This document shows positions 32,390 to 41,516 of a stretch of 64,000 bases of DNA, one piece after another. Position numbers and translations under genes: made by a program. The notes below the pieces were generated by a model that was not told the DNA's origin, did no database searches, and saw nothing but the letters and a program-made list of their open reading frames with translations. The DNA comes from CAZNGF01 sp964572855 (GTDB taxonomy: Bacteria; Bipolaricaulota; Bipolaricaulia; RBG-16-55-9; JAJCYT01): NCBI GenBank assembly GCA_964572855.1, contig CAZNGF010000001.1, forward strand, positions 1 to 64,000, read 5' to 3'. The first letter of the stretch is position 1. Each line of letters starts with the position of its first letter.

Positions 32390-32980
32390 ATGCGTCACGA
32401 GTCAGCCCGCTTGATCTTGGCCTCGGGGTCCCCGCGCCGCCGAGCGCTGTTGCAGCACGTGACCCCGGACTTCGACGTCGTCCCCGCCGACGTCGAGGAG
32501 CGCGCCGGGGACGGCACGCCCGAGTCCGCCGTGCGCGGGATCGCGCGGCGGAAAGTGGAGGCCGTGCACGCGCGCGGCGCGTCGGGGGTGATCTTGGGTG
32601 CGGACACCGCCATCGTGCTCGACGGCCGGCTGCTGGGCAAGCCGCGCGATTGGGGCGACGCCCGCCGCACGCTGCGCGCGCTCAGCGGGCGGGTCCACAC
32701 CGTGCTCACCGGCCTGTACGCCGTCCACACGGGCACGGGCCGGGCCGGCGCCGACTGCGTTGCCACCCGCGTCCACGTGCGCCCGCTCGATGGCGTTTGG
32801 ATCGAGCGCTATCTGGCCACCGGCGAGGGGGTGGACAAGGCGGGCGCCTACGCGATTCAGGGCCGGGGCGCGTGCATGGTCGAATACCTGGAGGGGGACT
32901 ACACCAACGTGATGGGACTTCCCTTGGTTCGAACGGCCCAACTGCTGGAACGGGTCGGCTGGCGCCCGCCCGCGCGCTGA
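32390..32980 (+). CDS. maf: Maf-type nucleoside triphosphate pyrophosphatase
   Basis: A 196-residue house-cleaning enzyme that hydrolyses non-canonical or excess nucleoside triphosphates. The signature LILASGSPRRRALL, LGADTAIVLDGRLLGKP, LSGRVHTVLTGLYAV and DKAGAYAIQGRGA segments are intact. AAGGAA precedes ATG. Divergent from DUF971. Confidence 0.92.
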   Translation: MRHESARLILASGSPRRRALLQHVTPDFDVVPADVEERAGDGTPESAVRGIARRKVEAVHARGASGVILGADTAIVLDGRLLGKPRDWGDARRTLRALSGRVHTVLTGLYAVHTGTGRAGADCVATRVHVRPLDGVWIERYLATGEGVDKAGAYAIQGRGACMVEYLEGDYTNVMGLPLVRTAQLLERVGWRPPAR

Positions 32981-32984
32981 GGGG

Positions 32985-33419
32985 TTATTGGTTGTCGAAA
33001 TCGCCGCCGCCGCTGCCCCCGCCGTCCTCGCCGCCGCCCTCGGGCAGGACGACGACCTTCTTGGCGTCGAGGAAGCCCGCCTCGCTCTCGACGTAGTCGG
33101 TCACGCGCAGCCGCGTGCCCACGCCGATGCTCCCCTTGCCCAGCGGCTGGCCGGCGGGGCTCTGGACGGCGCCCGACACCTTGACCCACTGGTCGCCCTT
33201 CTCGTCGGCGTCGACGTCGAGCTGGACGAAGAAGTCCTTGTTGATCTGGGAGATCTTGACCACGACGCCCTCGATGGGCGGGGGGGGCTCGTCCTCCTGC
33301 GCCAGCGACGGCCACGGGCCCAGCAACGACCCCAACAGCGGGAGCAGGAGCAAGAGGACCAAGGCCAGTCCTCTGGGCAGGCGGGCCAGCGAAGCGGGTG
33401 TGGCCAACGAAGCGCTCAT
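32985..33419 (-). CDS. Exported protein of unknown function (DUF5666-like)
   Basis: A 144-residue protein with a strong signal peptide (LALVLLLLLPLLGSLLGPWPSLAQ), a beta-rich domain of about 85 residues opening IEGVVVKISQ and containing RLRVTDYVESEAGFLDAKKVVV, and a low-complexity Gly/Asp tail. The small OB-like domain resembles DUF5666 repeats. It ends 5 nt from the convergent maf stop. Function unknown. Confidence 0.65.
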   Translation of the reverse strand: MSASLATPASLARLPRGLALVLLLLLPLLGSLLGPWPSLAQEDEPPPPIEGVVVKISQINKDFFVQLDVDADEKGDQWVKVSGAVQSPAGQPLGKGSIGVGTRLRVTDYVESEAGFLDAKKVVVLPEGGGEDGGGSGGGDFDNQ

Positions 33420-33484
33420 CGCGTTCGACTGTAGCCCGTCCCCGCCGGCGGGACCATAGAGATCCCGTGAAAATTAGATGAAAA

Positions 33485-34150
33485 CTAGTCCCGCTCGATC
33501 AATCGGTACCCGAAGCCGCGTACGGTGACGACCCGCTCGGGGGTTTTGGGGTCGGCCTCGACCTTCTGGCGCAGCAGGTGGATGTAACGTTTGACGTCGT
33601 TGGAGACGGCCGTGCCCTGGGGCCAGAGCGTCTCGATGATGTCCTCGTCGGAGAACACCTTGTTCAGGTCCGAGGCCAGCAGGCTCAGCAACTCGTACTC
33701 CTTGGGGGAGAGGTGCAGCGGCTCGCCGCGCAGCGTGACCTGCTTGAGTCGGTCGTCGATCTCGAGCGCGCCCACCCTGAGTTGCTCGGTGGGCTGGGTC
33801 CGCCGCATGACGGCCTCCATGCGGGCCTCGAGCTCGTTGAACTTGAAGGGTTTGGTGATGTAGTCGTCGGTCCCGGCCCGCAAGCCCTTGACGATGTCCT
33901 CTGTGTCGGCGCTGGCCGTGACCATGATCACGGGCAGGTCGTCCTGCGCGCGGATGAACTCCAGCACGCCCCAGCCGTCCAGTTTGGGCAGCGCGATGTC
34001 CAGCAGCACGATGTCGGGCTGGGCGCGCTGCAACTGATCGAGCGCCTCGACGCCGTCGCGCGCCTCGATGACGGTGTGGTCCTTGAGTTCCAGGAACCGC
34101 TTCAAGATCGCCAGTGCGTCCGCGTCGTCCTCGACTACCAGGACGTTCAT
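33485..34150 (-). CDS. OmpR/PhoB family response regulator
   Basis: A 221-residue regulator. The receiver domain (1-118) has the acidic pair EDD, phosphoacceptor D51 in VLLDIALPKLDG, VTASAD and KPF. The C-terminal winged helix ends with SNDVKRYIHLLRQKVE and VVTVRGFGYRL. ATG 34150 begins MNVLVVEDD; it overlaps the end of the kinase gene by 4 nt, so the pair is coupled. Confidence 0.93.
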   Translation of the reverse strand: MNVLVVEDDADALAILKRFLELKDHTVIEARDGVEALDQLQRAQPDIVLLDIALPKLDGWGVLEFIRAQDDLPVIMVTASADTEDIVKGLRAGTDDYITKPFKFNELEARMEAVMRRTQPTEQLRVGALEIDDRLKQVTLRGEPLHLSPKEYELLSLLASDLNKVFSDEDIIETLWPQGTAVSNDVKRYIHLLRQKVEADPKTPERVVTVRGFGYRLIERD

Positions 34151-35631
34151 TCGGGGGTCACCTCCTTGGGGATACACACCGAAAACGTGCTGCCCCGACC
34201 GGATGCGCTCTGCACGCTCACGCGCCCGCCGTGGTCGGCCACGTAGCGCTTGACGATGGCCAAGCCCAAGCCCATCCCCTCGGTCATTTTACCCGCGTAG
34301 TTGTGCAGCCGCCCGAAGGGTTCGAAGATGAGGGCCTCGTAGCGCTTGGGGACGCCCGGCCCGGTGTCCCGGATCGCCCAGCGGGCTTCGCCTTCCGCCG
34401 CTTCCAGGGCCACCGAGACGCGCCCCCGCTCGGTGTACTTGATCGCGTTCTCGACCAGGTTGACCAGCACCTGCTTGAGCTTGGCGCGGTCCACCCGGGC
34501 GGTGACGGGGCGTTCGAGCTCGAGTTCGAAGGCGAGTCCCTTGCGCTCGGCCAGCGAGCGCAGCGGCTCGACGGCCTCCAGGGTGAGCTGGGCCACGTCG
34601 GTGGCCTCGAGCTGGATGGGCTCGCGCCCGGTCTCGATGCGGGAGTAGCGCAGGATGCGCTCGATGAACTCGAGCAGCTGGTCCGACGAGCCCATGACCG
34701 ATTGTAGATAAGCCCGCTGGGTCTCGCCGGGCTCGCCGCCGTCGCCGGCCAGCATGAGTTGGGCGTAGCCCGAGATCACGTGCAGCGGCGTTTTCAAATC
34801 GTGGCTCATGGAAGCCAGAAAGTCCGACTTGGCGCGGTTGGCCTGTTGCAGCTCGAGGTTGACCCGGTGCATCTGTCCGTCCTTTTCGACTAGCGCGTCG
34901 GCCATCTGGTTGAACGCGTGGGAGAGCGTCTCGAGCTCGTCGCCGCTTTCGACGCGCGCACGCACGCCGGACTCGCCCTGGCCGAAGCGGGTCATGGCCC
35001 CGCTGATGTGCTCGATGGGGCGCCAGATGCGCCGGTAGAGCACGAGCACCATGAGCGAGCCGACGGCGATCACGCCCAGCGAGACCCCGGCCACCACCAG
35101 CAGGCCCTGCCGGATCTCGGTTCGCACCTCGGCCAGCGAGATGCCCAGACGCACGTAGCTGCCGACCAGCTCGCGCTGTACGTCGGCCCGCTCGGGTGTG
35201 ACCTCACGGCCCGTGAACGAGCGCTCGAAGTCGACGTAGGGCGTGCCGTCGGACAGCGTCTTTTCGTACGTCTGTAGGCCGGGCACGATGCGGTGGACGC
35301 TCAACTCGACCGGGACGGCCCTTTTTTCGGCCACGACCTCGCCGTCGACCACGATCTGGGCGTACAGCACGTCGCCCGAGACCACGCTCTCGGTCACCAG
35401 CGGCAGGCGAGAGGTGTCGTTGCGGAACTCGGCGCTGAACAGGGCCTCGCGCGCCAGGCTCTCGGCCAGGTGCTGGCCCAGCTTCCAGACCCCCTGCTCC
35501 AGGTCCTCGGCGAAGCGGTAGCCGGCGAACAGCGTGATCAACACGGCCAGCGACGCGGTCAGTGCGGTCAAGCCGACGAGAAAGCGGGTCCGCAGGCTCA
35601 TGCGCCCTCGTCCCTGGCGGAAGCGTTTCAT
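34147..35631 (-). CDS. Membrane sensor histidine kinase
   Basis: A 494-residue kinase with an N-terminal membrane helix (about 15-35), a 130-residue extracytoplasmic sensor, a second helix (about 178-200) and a HAMP linker. HisKA follows with FLASMSHDLKTPLHVISGY (phosphoacceptor His) and a HATPase domain with NLVENAIKYTERG, DTGPGVP and GMGLGLAIVKRYV. It should phosphorylate the adjacent response regulator. The sensor domain gives no clue to the signal. Confidence 0.92.
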   Translation of the reverse strand: MKRFRQGRGRMSLRTRFLVGLTALTASLAVLITLFAGYRFAEDLEQGVWKLGQHLAESLAREALFSAEFRNDTSRLPLVTESVVSGDVLYAQIVVDGEVVAEKRAVPVELSVHRIVPGLQTYEKTLSDGTPYVDFERSFTGREVTPERADVQRELVGSYVRLGISLAEVRTEIRQGLLVVAGVSLGVIAVGSLMVLVLYRRIWRPIEHISGAMTRFGQGESGVRARVESGDELETLSHAFNQMADALVEKDGQMHRVNLELQQANRAKSDFLASMSHDLKTPLHVISGYAQLMLAGDGGEPGETQRAYLQSVMGSSDQLLEFIERILRYSRIETGREPIQLEATDVAQLTLEAVEPLRSLAERKGLAFELELERPVTARVDRAKLKQVLVNLVENAIKYTERGRVSVALEAAEGEARWAIRDTGPGVPKRYEALIFEPFGRLHNYAGKMTEGMGLGLAIVKRYVADHGGRVSVQSASGRGSTFSVCIPKEVTPE

Positions 35632-35720
35632 GGTGTTCGCTGGGGAGGATAAGCCTGGGACCGCGTTCCCCGCAACCGGCGCTTGCGGGCGTTCCCGGGG
35701 GCGCTTACGATGCTCCCGAC

Positions 35721-36515
35721 ATGCGCGCGAACCTGTTGACGTTCATGAGCGATTTCGGGGCCCACAGCGGCTATGCCGCCGCCATGAAGGGCGTGGCGGC
35801 CGGGCTCACCGAGGCGCGCATGCTCGACCTGAGCCACGACGTCGACGCCTTCGACATCCGCCAGGGCGCCTTCCTGCTCTACATGGCCGCGCCGCACTTC
35901 CCCAAGGGGACGGTCCACTGCTGCGTGGTCGACCCCGGCGTCGGGACGAGCCGTCCCGCGCTGGTCGTGGCCGCCGGCGACCAGTACCTGGTCGGTCCGG
36001 ACAACGGGCTGCTGCTGCCGGCCGCGCGCCGCATGGGGCTACAGGGGGTCTGGCGCATCGAGAACGAACGCCACTTCCGCCATCCGGTTTCGCACACGTT
36101 CCACGGACGGGACGTTTTCGCCCCCGTGAGCGCCCACCTCTGCAACGGGACGGCGCCGGGCGAGGTCGGCCCACCCACCAAAGCCTGGGTCGAGCTGGAC
36201 TTCGGGCGCGCGAACGTCGGCGGGCGGCGCGCCGCCGGCGAGGTCATCTGCTGCGACGCGTTCGGCACGATCGTGACCAACCTGACCGAGGCCGACCTGA
36301 GGAAGATCGCCCGCGTCGGCGACGAGCTCGACCTCACGCTGGGATCGCGCTGCGAGCGCCTGCGCTGGGTGAACACCTTCGGCGAGGCCGAGGGCGAGGA
36401 GCTCATCCTGGACGTGGGCAGCCACGGCTTCGTCGAGGTCGCGGTCAATCTGGGCAGTGCCAAGGCGCGTTTGGGCCCCAGCGCCCGTGCCCCGGTCGTG
36501 ATCGAACCCGCCTGA
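35721..36515 (+). CDS. SAM hydroxide adenosyltransferase (DUF62)
   Basis: A 264-residue enzyme of the fluorinase/chlorinase fold that splits S-adenosylmethionine to adenosine and methionine using water-derived hydroxide. Diagnostic segments are FMSDFGAHSGYAAAMKGV, LSHDVDAFDIRQGAF, VVDPGVGTSR and GPDNGLL. The ATG at 35721 is chosen as the only start consistent with the family; a possible TACGAT -10 box lies 9 nt upstream. It overlaps the next gene by 1 nt. Confidence 0.88.
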   Translation: MRANLLTFMSDFGAHSGYAAAMKGVAAGLTEARMLDLSHDVDAFDIRQGAFLLYMAAPHFPKGTVHCCVVDPGVGTSRPALVVAAGDQYLVGPDNGLLLPAARRMGLQGVWRIENERHFRHPVSHTFHGRDVFAPVSAHLCNGTAPGEVGPPTKAWVELDFGRANVGGRRAAGEVICCDAFGTIVTNLTEADLRKIARVGDELDLTLGSRCERLRWVNTFGEAEGEELILDVGSHGFVEVAVNLGSAKARLGPSARAPVVIEPA

Positions 36516-37960
36516 TGGCCGCGGGCCTCGAGCTGGACCTGACGGATCTGTTCGCGCGCCACCCGGACGCCCGCCGGATCCTGGAGCGGCTCGAGTTGCG
36601 TGGGCACACGGCGGTGCTGGTTGGCGGCGCGGTGCGCGATCTGCTCCGCAGCGCCTGGGCGAACGACCCCGACCTGCTCCCCGCCGAGGTCGACGTCGCC
36701 ACGGATGCGACCCCCGATCAGGTTCGTGCGCTGTTTCCGGACTGGAGGACGGTCGAAGTCGGCAAAGCCTTCGGCGTCGTCGTGTTGCGCGCGCCGGGCG
36801 GGGCCGCCTACGAGGTCGCCACCTTCCGCCAAGAGGGCGACTACGACGGCCGCAGGCCCGGCACGGTCGAACTGGTGCGCTCGCTGGAGCGGGACGTGCG
36901 CCGGCGCGACTTCACGGTCAACGGGCTGGCGGCGCGCCTCGACGGGACCGTGCTCGACCACGTCGGCGGGGTCGCGGACCTGAAGCGCGGCCTTGTCCGC
37001 ACGATCGGCGACCCGGACGCGCGCTTGCGCGAGGATTTCCTGCGGCTGCTGCGCGCCGTGCGCTTTGCTTGCGCGCTCCCGGCCGAGATCGAATCCGGAA
37101 CGGCCGCGGCGATCCGGAGGCACGCCGGCGGGCTGCGCCGGATCTCGCGGGAGCGCGTCGGGCAGGAGCTGCTCAAGCTGCTGGGTACGGACCGGTCGCG
37201 CCGTGGGGTCGAGCTGCTCGACGCGTTTGGGCTGTTGGAGGCGTTCCTGCCCGAGCTCTCGGCGCTCCAGGGCGTGCCGCAGCCCGCGCGATATCACCCC
37301 GAGGGCGACGTCTGGGTCCACACGCTGCTGGCGCTGGATTGGGCTGACCGGCTGCGCCTGCCCCCCTTGAGCAAACTGGCCGTCCTGCTGCATGACGTCG
37401 GCAAACCCGCCGCGCTCGAGCGCAACGCCGGCGCGCACATGGGCGAACACGAGAAGATCGGCGCCGAGATGGTCCGACGAATCGCCCGTCGCCTGCGCTT
37501 GAGCGCCGCCGAGGCCCAAACGCTACAGTACACGACGCGCGAGCACCTTAGAATCGCCAAGCTGCCCGAGATGGGACCGGCCAAGCGGTTGCGCTTCCTC
37601 AGGTCGCAGGGGGACGCGGGCGCGTCGCTGGCGTCGCTGCCCGAGCGCTTCCCGCGCTACGCCGAGCTGCTGCGCGTCCTGCTCTGCGACGCCCAGGCCA
37701 GCGCGCATCGGGCGTCCGCCTGGCTGCCCGTGCTGGGCGCGACCGTGGGCGCGGCCTTGCAGGTCCGCGATCTGGAGGCGCTGGAAGCGGCGCAGAAGCT
37801 GCTGGACGGGCACGACGTGCTGGCGCTGGGGGTCGCGCCCGGCCCCGCCGTCGGCGCGATCCTCGAGTCGGTCTATGACCGGATCTTCGCGGGCGAGATC
37901 CGGGACCGCCCGACGGCGCTGGCGGCGGCCCGCCGCTTGGCGCGGCGGGCCGAAGCTTAG
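36515..37960 (+). CDS. cca: CCA tRNA nucleotidyltransferase / poly(A) polymerase family
   Basis: A 481-residue class II nucleotidyltransferase, expected to add or repair the tRNA 3' CCA. The head domain has LVGGAVRDLL, the metal-binding EVDVAT and RRRDFTVNGLAARLDG. The middle region includes FLRLLRAVRFA, and an HD domain carries LLHDVGKPA and the later GEHEKIGAEM segment. An insertion (RSAWANDPDLLPA) separates the two parts of the active site. The convergent pgpH gene overlaps its last 4 nt. Confidence 0.88.
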   Translation: MAAGLELDLTDLFARHPDARRILERLELRGHTAVLVGGAVRDLLRSAWANDPDLLPAEVDVATDATPDQVRALFPDWRTVEVGKAFGVVVLRAPGGAAYEVATFRQEGDYDGRRPGTVELVRSLERDVRRRDFTVNGLAARLDGTVLDHVGGVADLKRGLVRTIGDPDARLREDFLRLLRAVRFACALPAEIESGTAAAIRRHAGGLRRISRERVGQELLKLLGTDRSRRGVELLDAFGLLEAFLPELSALQGVPQPARYHPEGDVWVHTLLALDWADRLRLPPLSKLAVLLHDVGKPAALERNAGAHMGEHEKIGAEMVRRIARRLRLSAAEAQTLQYTTREHLRIAKLPEMGPAKRLRFLRSQGDAGASLASLPERFPRYAELLRVLLCDAQASAHRASAWLPVLGATVGAALQVRDLEALEAAQKLLDGHDVLALGVAPGPAVGAILESVYDRIFAGEIRDRPTALAAARRLARRAEA

Positions 37961-39417
37961 CCCGCTTTGGTGTCGGACTTGGCGTCGGGGTAGCGCGGGC
38001 GGGAGTGCATCATCGAGCGCAGCGTGCCCAGGAACGAGGCCTTGATCTTGCGCAGGTCGGCCAGCGTGAGCGGGCACTGGTCGAGCTGGCCGTCCTCCAG
38101 GCGTTCCTGCACGACGCGATCGACCACCTCGGCCATCTGCTCGGGGTCGTCCACGGTGCGCGAAATGGATTCCACCGCGTCGGTGAGCATCAATATCGCG
38201 GTTTCCTTGCTGCGTGGGCGCTGTCCCTCGTAGCGGTAGTCGCTCAGCGAGAGGTGCTTGCCCTCGCCGGGGTTCTTGAGCGCCTTGATGTAGAAGAAGC
38301 GCATCACGGTCGTGCCGTGGTGTTCGGCGATGAACTGCAACACGTCCTGCTTGAGCCCGTAGTTCTGTCCCATCTCGAGGCCGGCCTTGACGTGGTTGAT
38401 GAGCACGAGCCGGCTCATGTTGGGGCTCAGGTGGTCGTGCGGGTTGTGGCCGTCGCGCTGGTTCTCGGCGAAGTGGTCCGGCGAGACGCTCTCCGAGGCC
38501 TTGCCGATGTCGTGGTAGAGTGCGCCCACCTGGGTCAGAAGCGCGTCGGCGCCGATGGCGCGCGCGGCGTCCGAGGCGAGCCGCGCCACGCTCAAGCTGT
38601 GCGAGTACGTCCCCGGCGCGCGGTCCTGGAGCCGCTCCAGCAAGGGGTGCGAGGTATTGAGCAGTTCGATCAGGCCCAGCGGGCTCGTGCGCTGCAGCAT
38701 GTACTCGACCAGCGGGACCAAGCCCATGAGCAGCAGCGCGTTGACGGGGCCGCTCACGGTGGCGGCGGCGAAGCGCTGCCAGTACCAGTACCAGTTGGCC
38801 CAGTCCGCCCAGAGCGCCAGCGCCACCAGCCCCAACAGGTTCACCAGGCCGACCTCGAGGCCGATCAGGATGAGCTCGCGCGAGCGCTCCAGCCGGCGGG
38901 CGCGCAGGACCATAATCATCGCGCCGGCGAACAGCATGAGCGCGAGCCCGGCCTGGGGCGCGCTGAGCGCGACCAGCCCGGCCAGCGCCAGGTTGGCCAC
39001 CAGCCCCATCTCGACGCCCAGGAACATGACCACCAGCCCCACGCTCAGGCTCACCGGGATCAGGTATGGCGAGAGTACGCCCAGCCCCTGCGCCACCAGC
39101 GCGTTGAACGCGATCAGGCCGGCTAGGAACCACTTCTCGCGCTGGCGGCCCAGCCACGGCGGGCGCCGTACCCAGACGTAGGCCGCCAGCCCTACGGCCA
39201 GCAGGCCGATCAGCAGGACGCGCGCGATCCACTGGGGCCAGGGGACGAGGCTGAGCCGCAGCCCCGGGTCGAGCTCGAGGGTGAACGCGAAGATCAGGTC
39301 CAGCACCAAGACGACGCCGGCCAGCAGCAGCAGGTCGCCCCGCGGCGGCAGGGGGACGCGCTGGCGCGAGGCGGCGCGCTGGGGTCTATCGCGCCTGTGC
39401 CTGCTCCGCGTTCTCAT
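37957..39417 (-). CDS. pgpH: HD-domain membrane phosphohydrolase, PgpH-like
   Basis: A 486-residue protein with about seven membrane helices (residues 28-270) followed by an HD domain. The catalytic motif is ALYHDIGKASE, with GTYSHSLSVARLASDA, DHLSPNMSRLVLINHV and IAEHHGTTVMRFFY completing the metal site. Full-length PgpH, a cyclic-di-AMP phosphodiesterase, also has a large extracellular domain that is absent here, so the ligand is uncertain. Beginning 32 nt inside phoH, it follows the usual phoH-pgpH order. Confidence 0.83.
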   Translation of the reverse strand: MRTRSRHRRDRPQRAASRQRVPLPPRGDLLLLAGVVLVLDLIFAFTLELDPGLRLSLVPWPQWIARVLLIGLLAVGLAAYVWVRRPPWLGRQREKWFLAGLIAFNALVAQGLGVLSPYLIPVSLSVGLVVMFLGVEMGLVANLALAGLVALSAPQAGLALMLFAGAMIMVLRARRLERSRELILIGLEVGLVNLLGLVALALWADWANWYWYWQRFAAATVSGPVNALLLMGLVPLVEYMLQRTSPLGLIELLNTSHPLLERLQDRAPGTYSHSLSVARLASDAARAIGADALLTQVGALYHDIGKASESVSPDHFAENQRDGHNPHDHLSPNMSRLVLINHVKAGLEMGQNYGLKQDVLQFIAEHHGTTVMRFFYIKALKNPGEGKHLSLSDYRYEGQRPRSKETAILMLTDAVESISRTVDDPEQMAEVVDRVVQERLEDGQLDQCPLTLADLRKIKASFLGTLRSMMHSRPRYPDAKSDTKAG

Positions 39418-40384
39418 AGGCCTCGATGATCTCCCGGATGAGCCGGTTGCGCACGACGTCGGTCTTGTCCAAGTGGACGAACTCGATGCCCTTGATTCCG
39501 TTCAGGATCCGCTGGACGGTTTGCAGGCTGGAGGCGTGGCCCTGCAGGTCCACCTGGGTCACGTCCCCGGTGATGACGGCCTTGGCCTTGGCCCCCATGC
39601 GGGTCAGGAACATCTTCATCTGCGTTTCGGTCGTGTTCTGCGCCTCGTCCAGGATCATGAAGCTGTGGTTGAGCGTGCGCCCGCGCATGAACGCCAGCGG
39701 CGCCACCTCGATGCGGCGACTGGCCATGAGCCGGTGGACCTCGTCGTCGGGCATCATGTCGAAGATGGCGTCGTACAGGGGGCGCAGGTAGGGGTTGACC
39801 TTGGCCTCGAGGTCGCCGGGCAAAAAGCCCAGTTCCTCGCCGGCCTCGACCGCCGGGCGGGTGAGGACGATGCGGTGGACCTTGCCGCGCTTGAGCGCGG
39901 CCACGGCGATGGCCACCGCCAAATAGGTTTTCCCCGTGCCCGAGGGCCCGATCCCGAACACGACGTCGTTGTGCAGGATGGCCTCCAGGTAGCGCCGCTG
40001 GCCCACGGTCTTGGGTTTGATGGTCTCGCCCCAGCGGGTCTGCTGGATCGAGCCGCTCAGCACGCCGGTGAGGTCGTGCCCCTCGCGGGTCTGCTCGACC
40101 AAATAGCGCACGTCGTCCAGCGTGGGGACGTGTCCGTCGCGCCAGATCGCGCGCAACTGTGCAAACAGCCCGTAGACGCGCTCGACCTCCTCGGGCGCGC
40201 CAGAAATGCGCAGCACGGTCCCGCGCGCGGCCAGCTGGACGTCGAACTGCTCGCGGACGTACTTCAGGTGGTTGTTGAACTGGCCCAGCAGCCCCAGCGC
40301 CTCGTCGGCGCCCTGGAACTCGAACTGGCGCGTCGTGCCGGGGGTCCGGTTGTCCGGCCGGTCAACCGATTGGGTCCGATCCAT
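39386..40384 (-). CDS. phoH: PhoH-family ATPase
   Basis: A 332-residue PhoH-like protein with Walker A GIGPSGTGKTYLAVA and Walker B FMILDEAQNTT, preceded by a KH-like N-terminal domain. It is a predicted RNA-associated ATPase. AGGAGGAT lies before ATG. Often upstream of ybeY and pgpH; here pgpH overlaps its end and no ybeY is present. Confidence 0.92.
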   Translation of the reverse strand: MDRTQSVDRPDNRTPGTTRQFEFQGADEALGLLGQFNNHLKYVREQFDVQLAARGTVLRISGAPEEVERVYGLFAQLRAIWRDGHVPTLDDVRYLVEQTREGHDLTGVLSGSIQQTRWGETIKPKTVGQRRYLEAILHNDVVFGIGPSGTGKTYLAVAIAVAALKRGKVHRIVLTRPAVEAGEELGFLPGDLEAKVNPYLRPLYDAIFDMMPDDEVHRLMASRRIEVAPLAFMRGRTLNHSFMILDEAQNTTETQMKMFLTRMGAKAKAVITGDVTQVDLQGHASSLQTVQRILNGIKGIEFVHLDKTDVVRNRLIREIIEAYENAEQAQAR

Positions 40385-40524
40385 CCATCCTCCTCATCGA
40401 TCGGTGTCGGGCGTCTTGTCGCGCGCGTCCGCCCTACGGGGCGGCCTAAGCGTTCCGGTCGCGTCGGCAAACGGGTTTCGTGGGGGAACGGGGGTAAGCG
40501 GCAAGCAACGGAGTGCCAATGTGA

Positions 40525-41079
40525 TCACGCTTCGGTCAGCATACCCCGGCCGGCGACGCTTGTCAAAACGCCGCGCCGCTCGATCTCGCTTAGCACCAGG
40601 CCGGTCGCCGTGCCGCTGATCAGCGCCAACACCCAGAGCACGGGCAGGTAGTAGAAGAGTGCCCCCTGCTGTACGAACGCCGCCCAGGCCAGGGCGAGCT
40701 GGGCCGTGTTGTGGACGAGCGCACCCACGACGCTCACCCCCACCAGGCTGAGCCCGGGTCGCAGCCAGCGCAGCGCCAGCGCGACCGCGACCGCGCTGGC
40801 CACCCCGCCCCCGAGGCTGAGGAAGAAGCCCACGCTCAGGAACGTCCCCGCGATCAGCCCGCCCAGGGCGCTACGCGTCACCGCCAGCCCCACGCCCGCC
40901 CACGGCCCCAGCAGCAGCATGGTCACGACGGTCATCAGGTTCGACAGGCCCAGCTTGACGCCGGGGAAGGGAAGCGGCGGGGGCAGCGCGCCCTCCAGCA
41001 CGTGCAGCACCAGCGCCATCGCGAGCAACATCGCAAACGTTAGGGTGCGCTTGAGCGCGGGGTCGGCCGGGTGGGTCAT
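40525..41079 (-). CDS. Gx transporter family membrane protein
   Basis: A 184-residue protein with about five membrane helices, of the Gx-transporter/heptaprenyl diphosphate synthase component I group. The segments VKLGLSNLMTVVTMLLLGPW and SLGGGVASAVAVALALRW carry the conserved glycine-rich helices. It is fused in reading order to the NusG_II gene (4-nt overlap) and apbE, a conserved trio in Firmicutes and relatives. Substrate unknown. Confidence 0.8.
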   Translation of the reverse strand: MTHPADPALKRTLTFAMLLAMALVLHVLEGALPPPLPFPGVKLGLSNLMTVVTMLLLGPWAGVGLAVTRSALGGLIAGTFLSVGFFLSLGGGVASAVAVALALRWLRPGLSLVGVSVVGALVHNTAQLALAWAAFVQQGALFYYLPVLWVLALISGTATGLVLSEIERRGVLTSVAGRGMLTEA

Positions 41080-41489
41080 TTGACCACGCTGTCGTAGGGC
41101 GGCGGGCCGGGGATCTGGATCACGACGCGGTTGGGCAGACAGACCAGCGACTGACCCGCGCGGCTGATCCAGCCCTGGCGCACGCAGAGCTGCTGCGGGC
41201 CGGGGTCGCTCACGACCCGGACCCTGCCGGCGGCCACCTCGATGACCGTCTCGCCCAGCGGGCCGCGCACGGCGAACTGGCGCCGCTCGCCCAGCGGCAC
41301 CTCGGCGATCACCTCGTTCTCGACACGCACGACCGCCGCCTGGCCCGGCAGGCCGCCGGCGCGCAGCCAGGGCAAAAAGCCGACGCTGGCGGCCAGCACC
41401 GAAGCGATCAGGAGCCGGTCGCCCCAGGTGAGCCGGCGCCACAGGCTGCGAAGCGCGCCCGTCCAGCGGGCGGTTGGTCGGGTGTGCAT
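41076..41489 (-). CDS. NusG domain II-containing membrane protein
   Basis: A 137-residue protein with one N-terminal membrane helix (about 27-43) and an extracytoplasmic NusG_II beta barrel, recognised from VENEVIAEVPLGERRQFAVRG and LCVRQGWISRAGQSLVCLPNRVVI. Family members occur beside apbE and the Gx transporter; role unknown. Confidence 0.85.
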   Translation of the reverse strand: MHTRPTARWTGALRSLWRRLTWGDRLLIASVLAASVGFLPWLRAGGLPGQAAVVRVENEVIAEVPLGERRQFAVRGPLGETVIEVAAGRVRVVSDPGPQQLCVRQGWISRAGQSLVCLPNRVVIQIPGPPPYDSVVK

Positions 41490-41516
41490 CGGTGTCTATC
41501 CCCCTCCGCGCCCATT

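Noticed and set aside
35534..36514. A long N-terminal extension of the CCA enzyme
   Set aside because: It runs out of frame through the SAM hydroxide adenosyltransferase gene; the family alignment begins at 36515.
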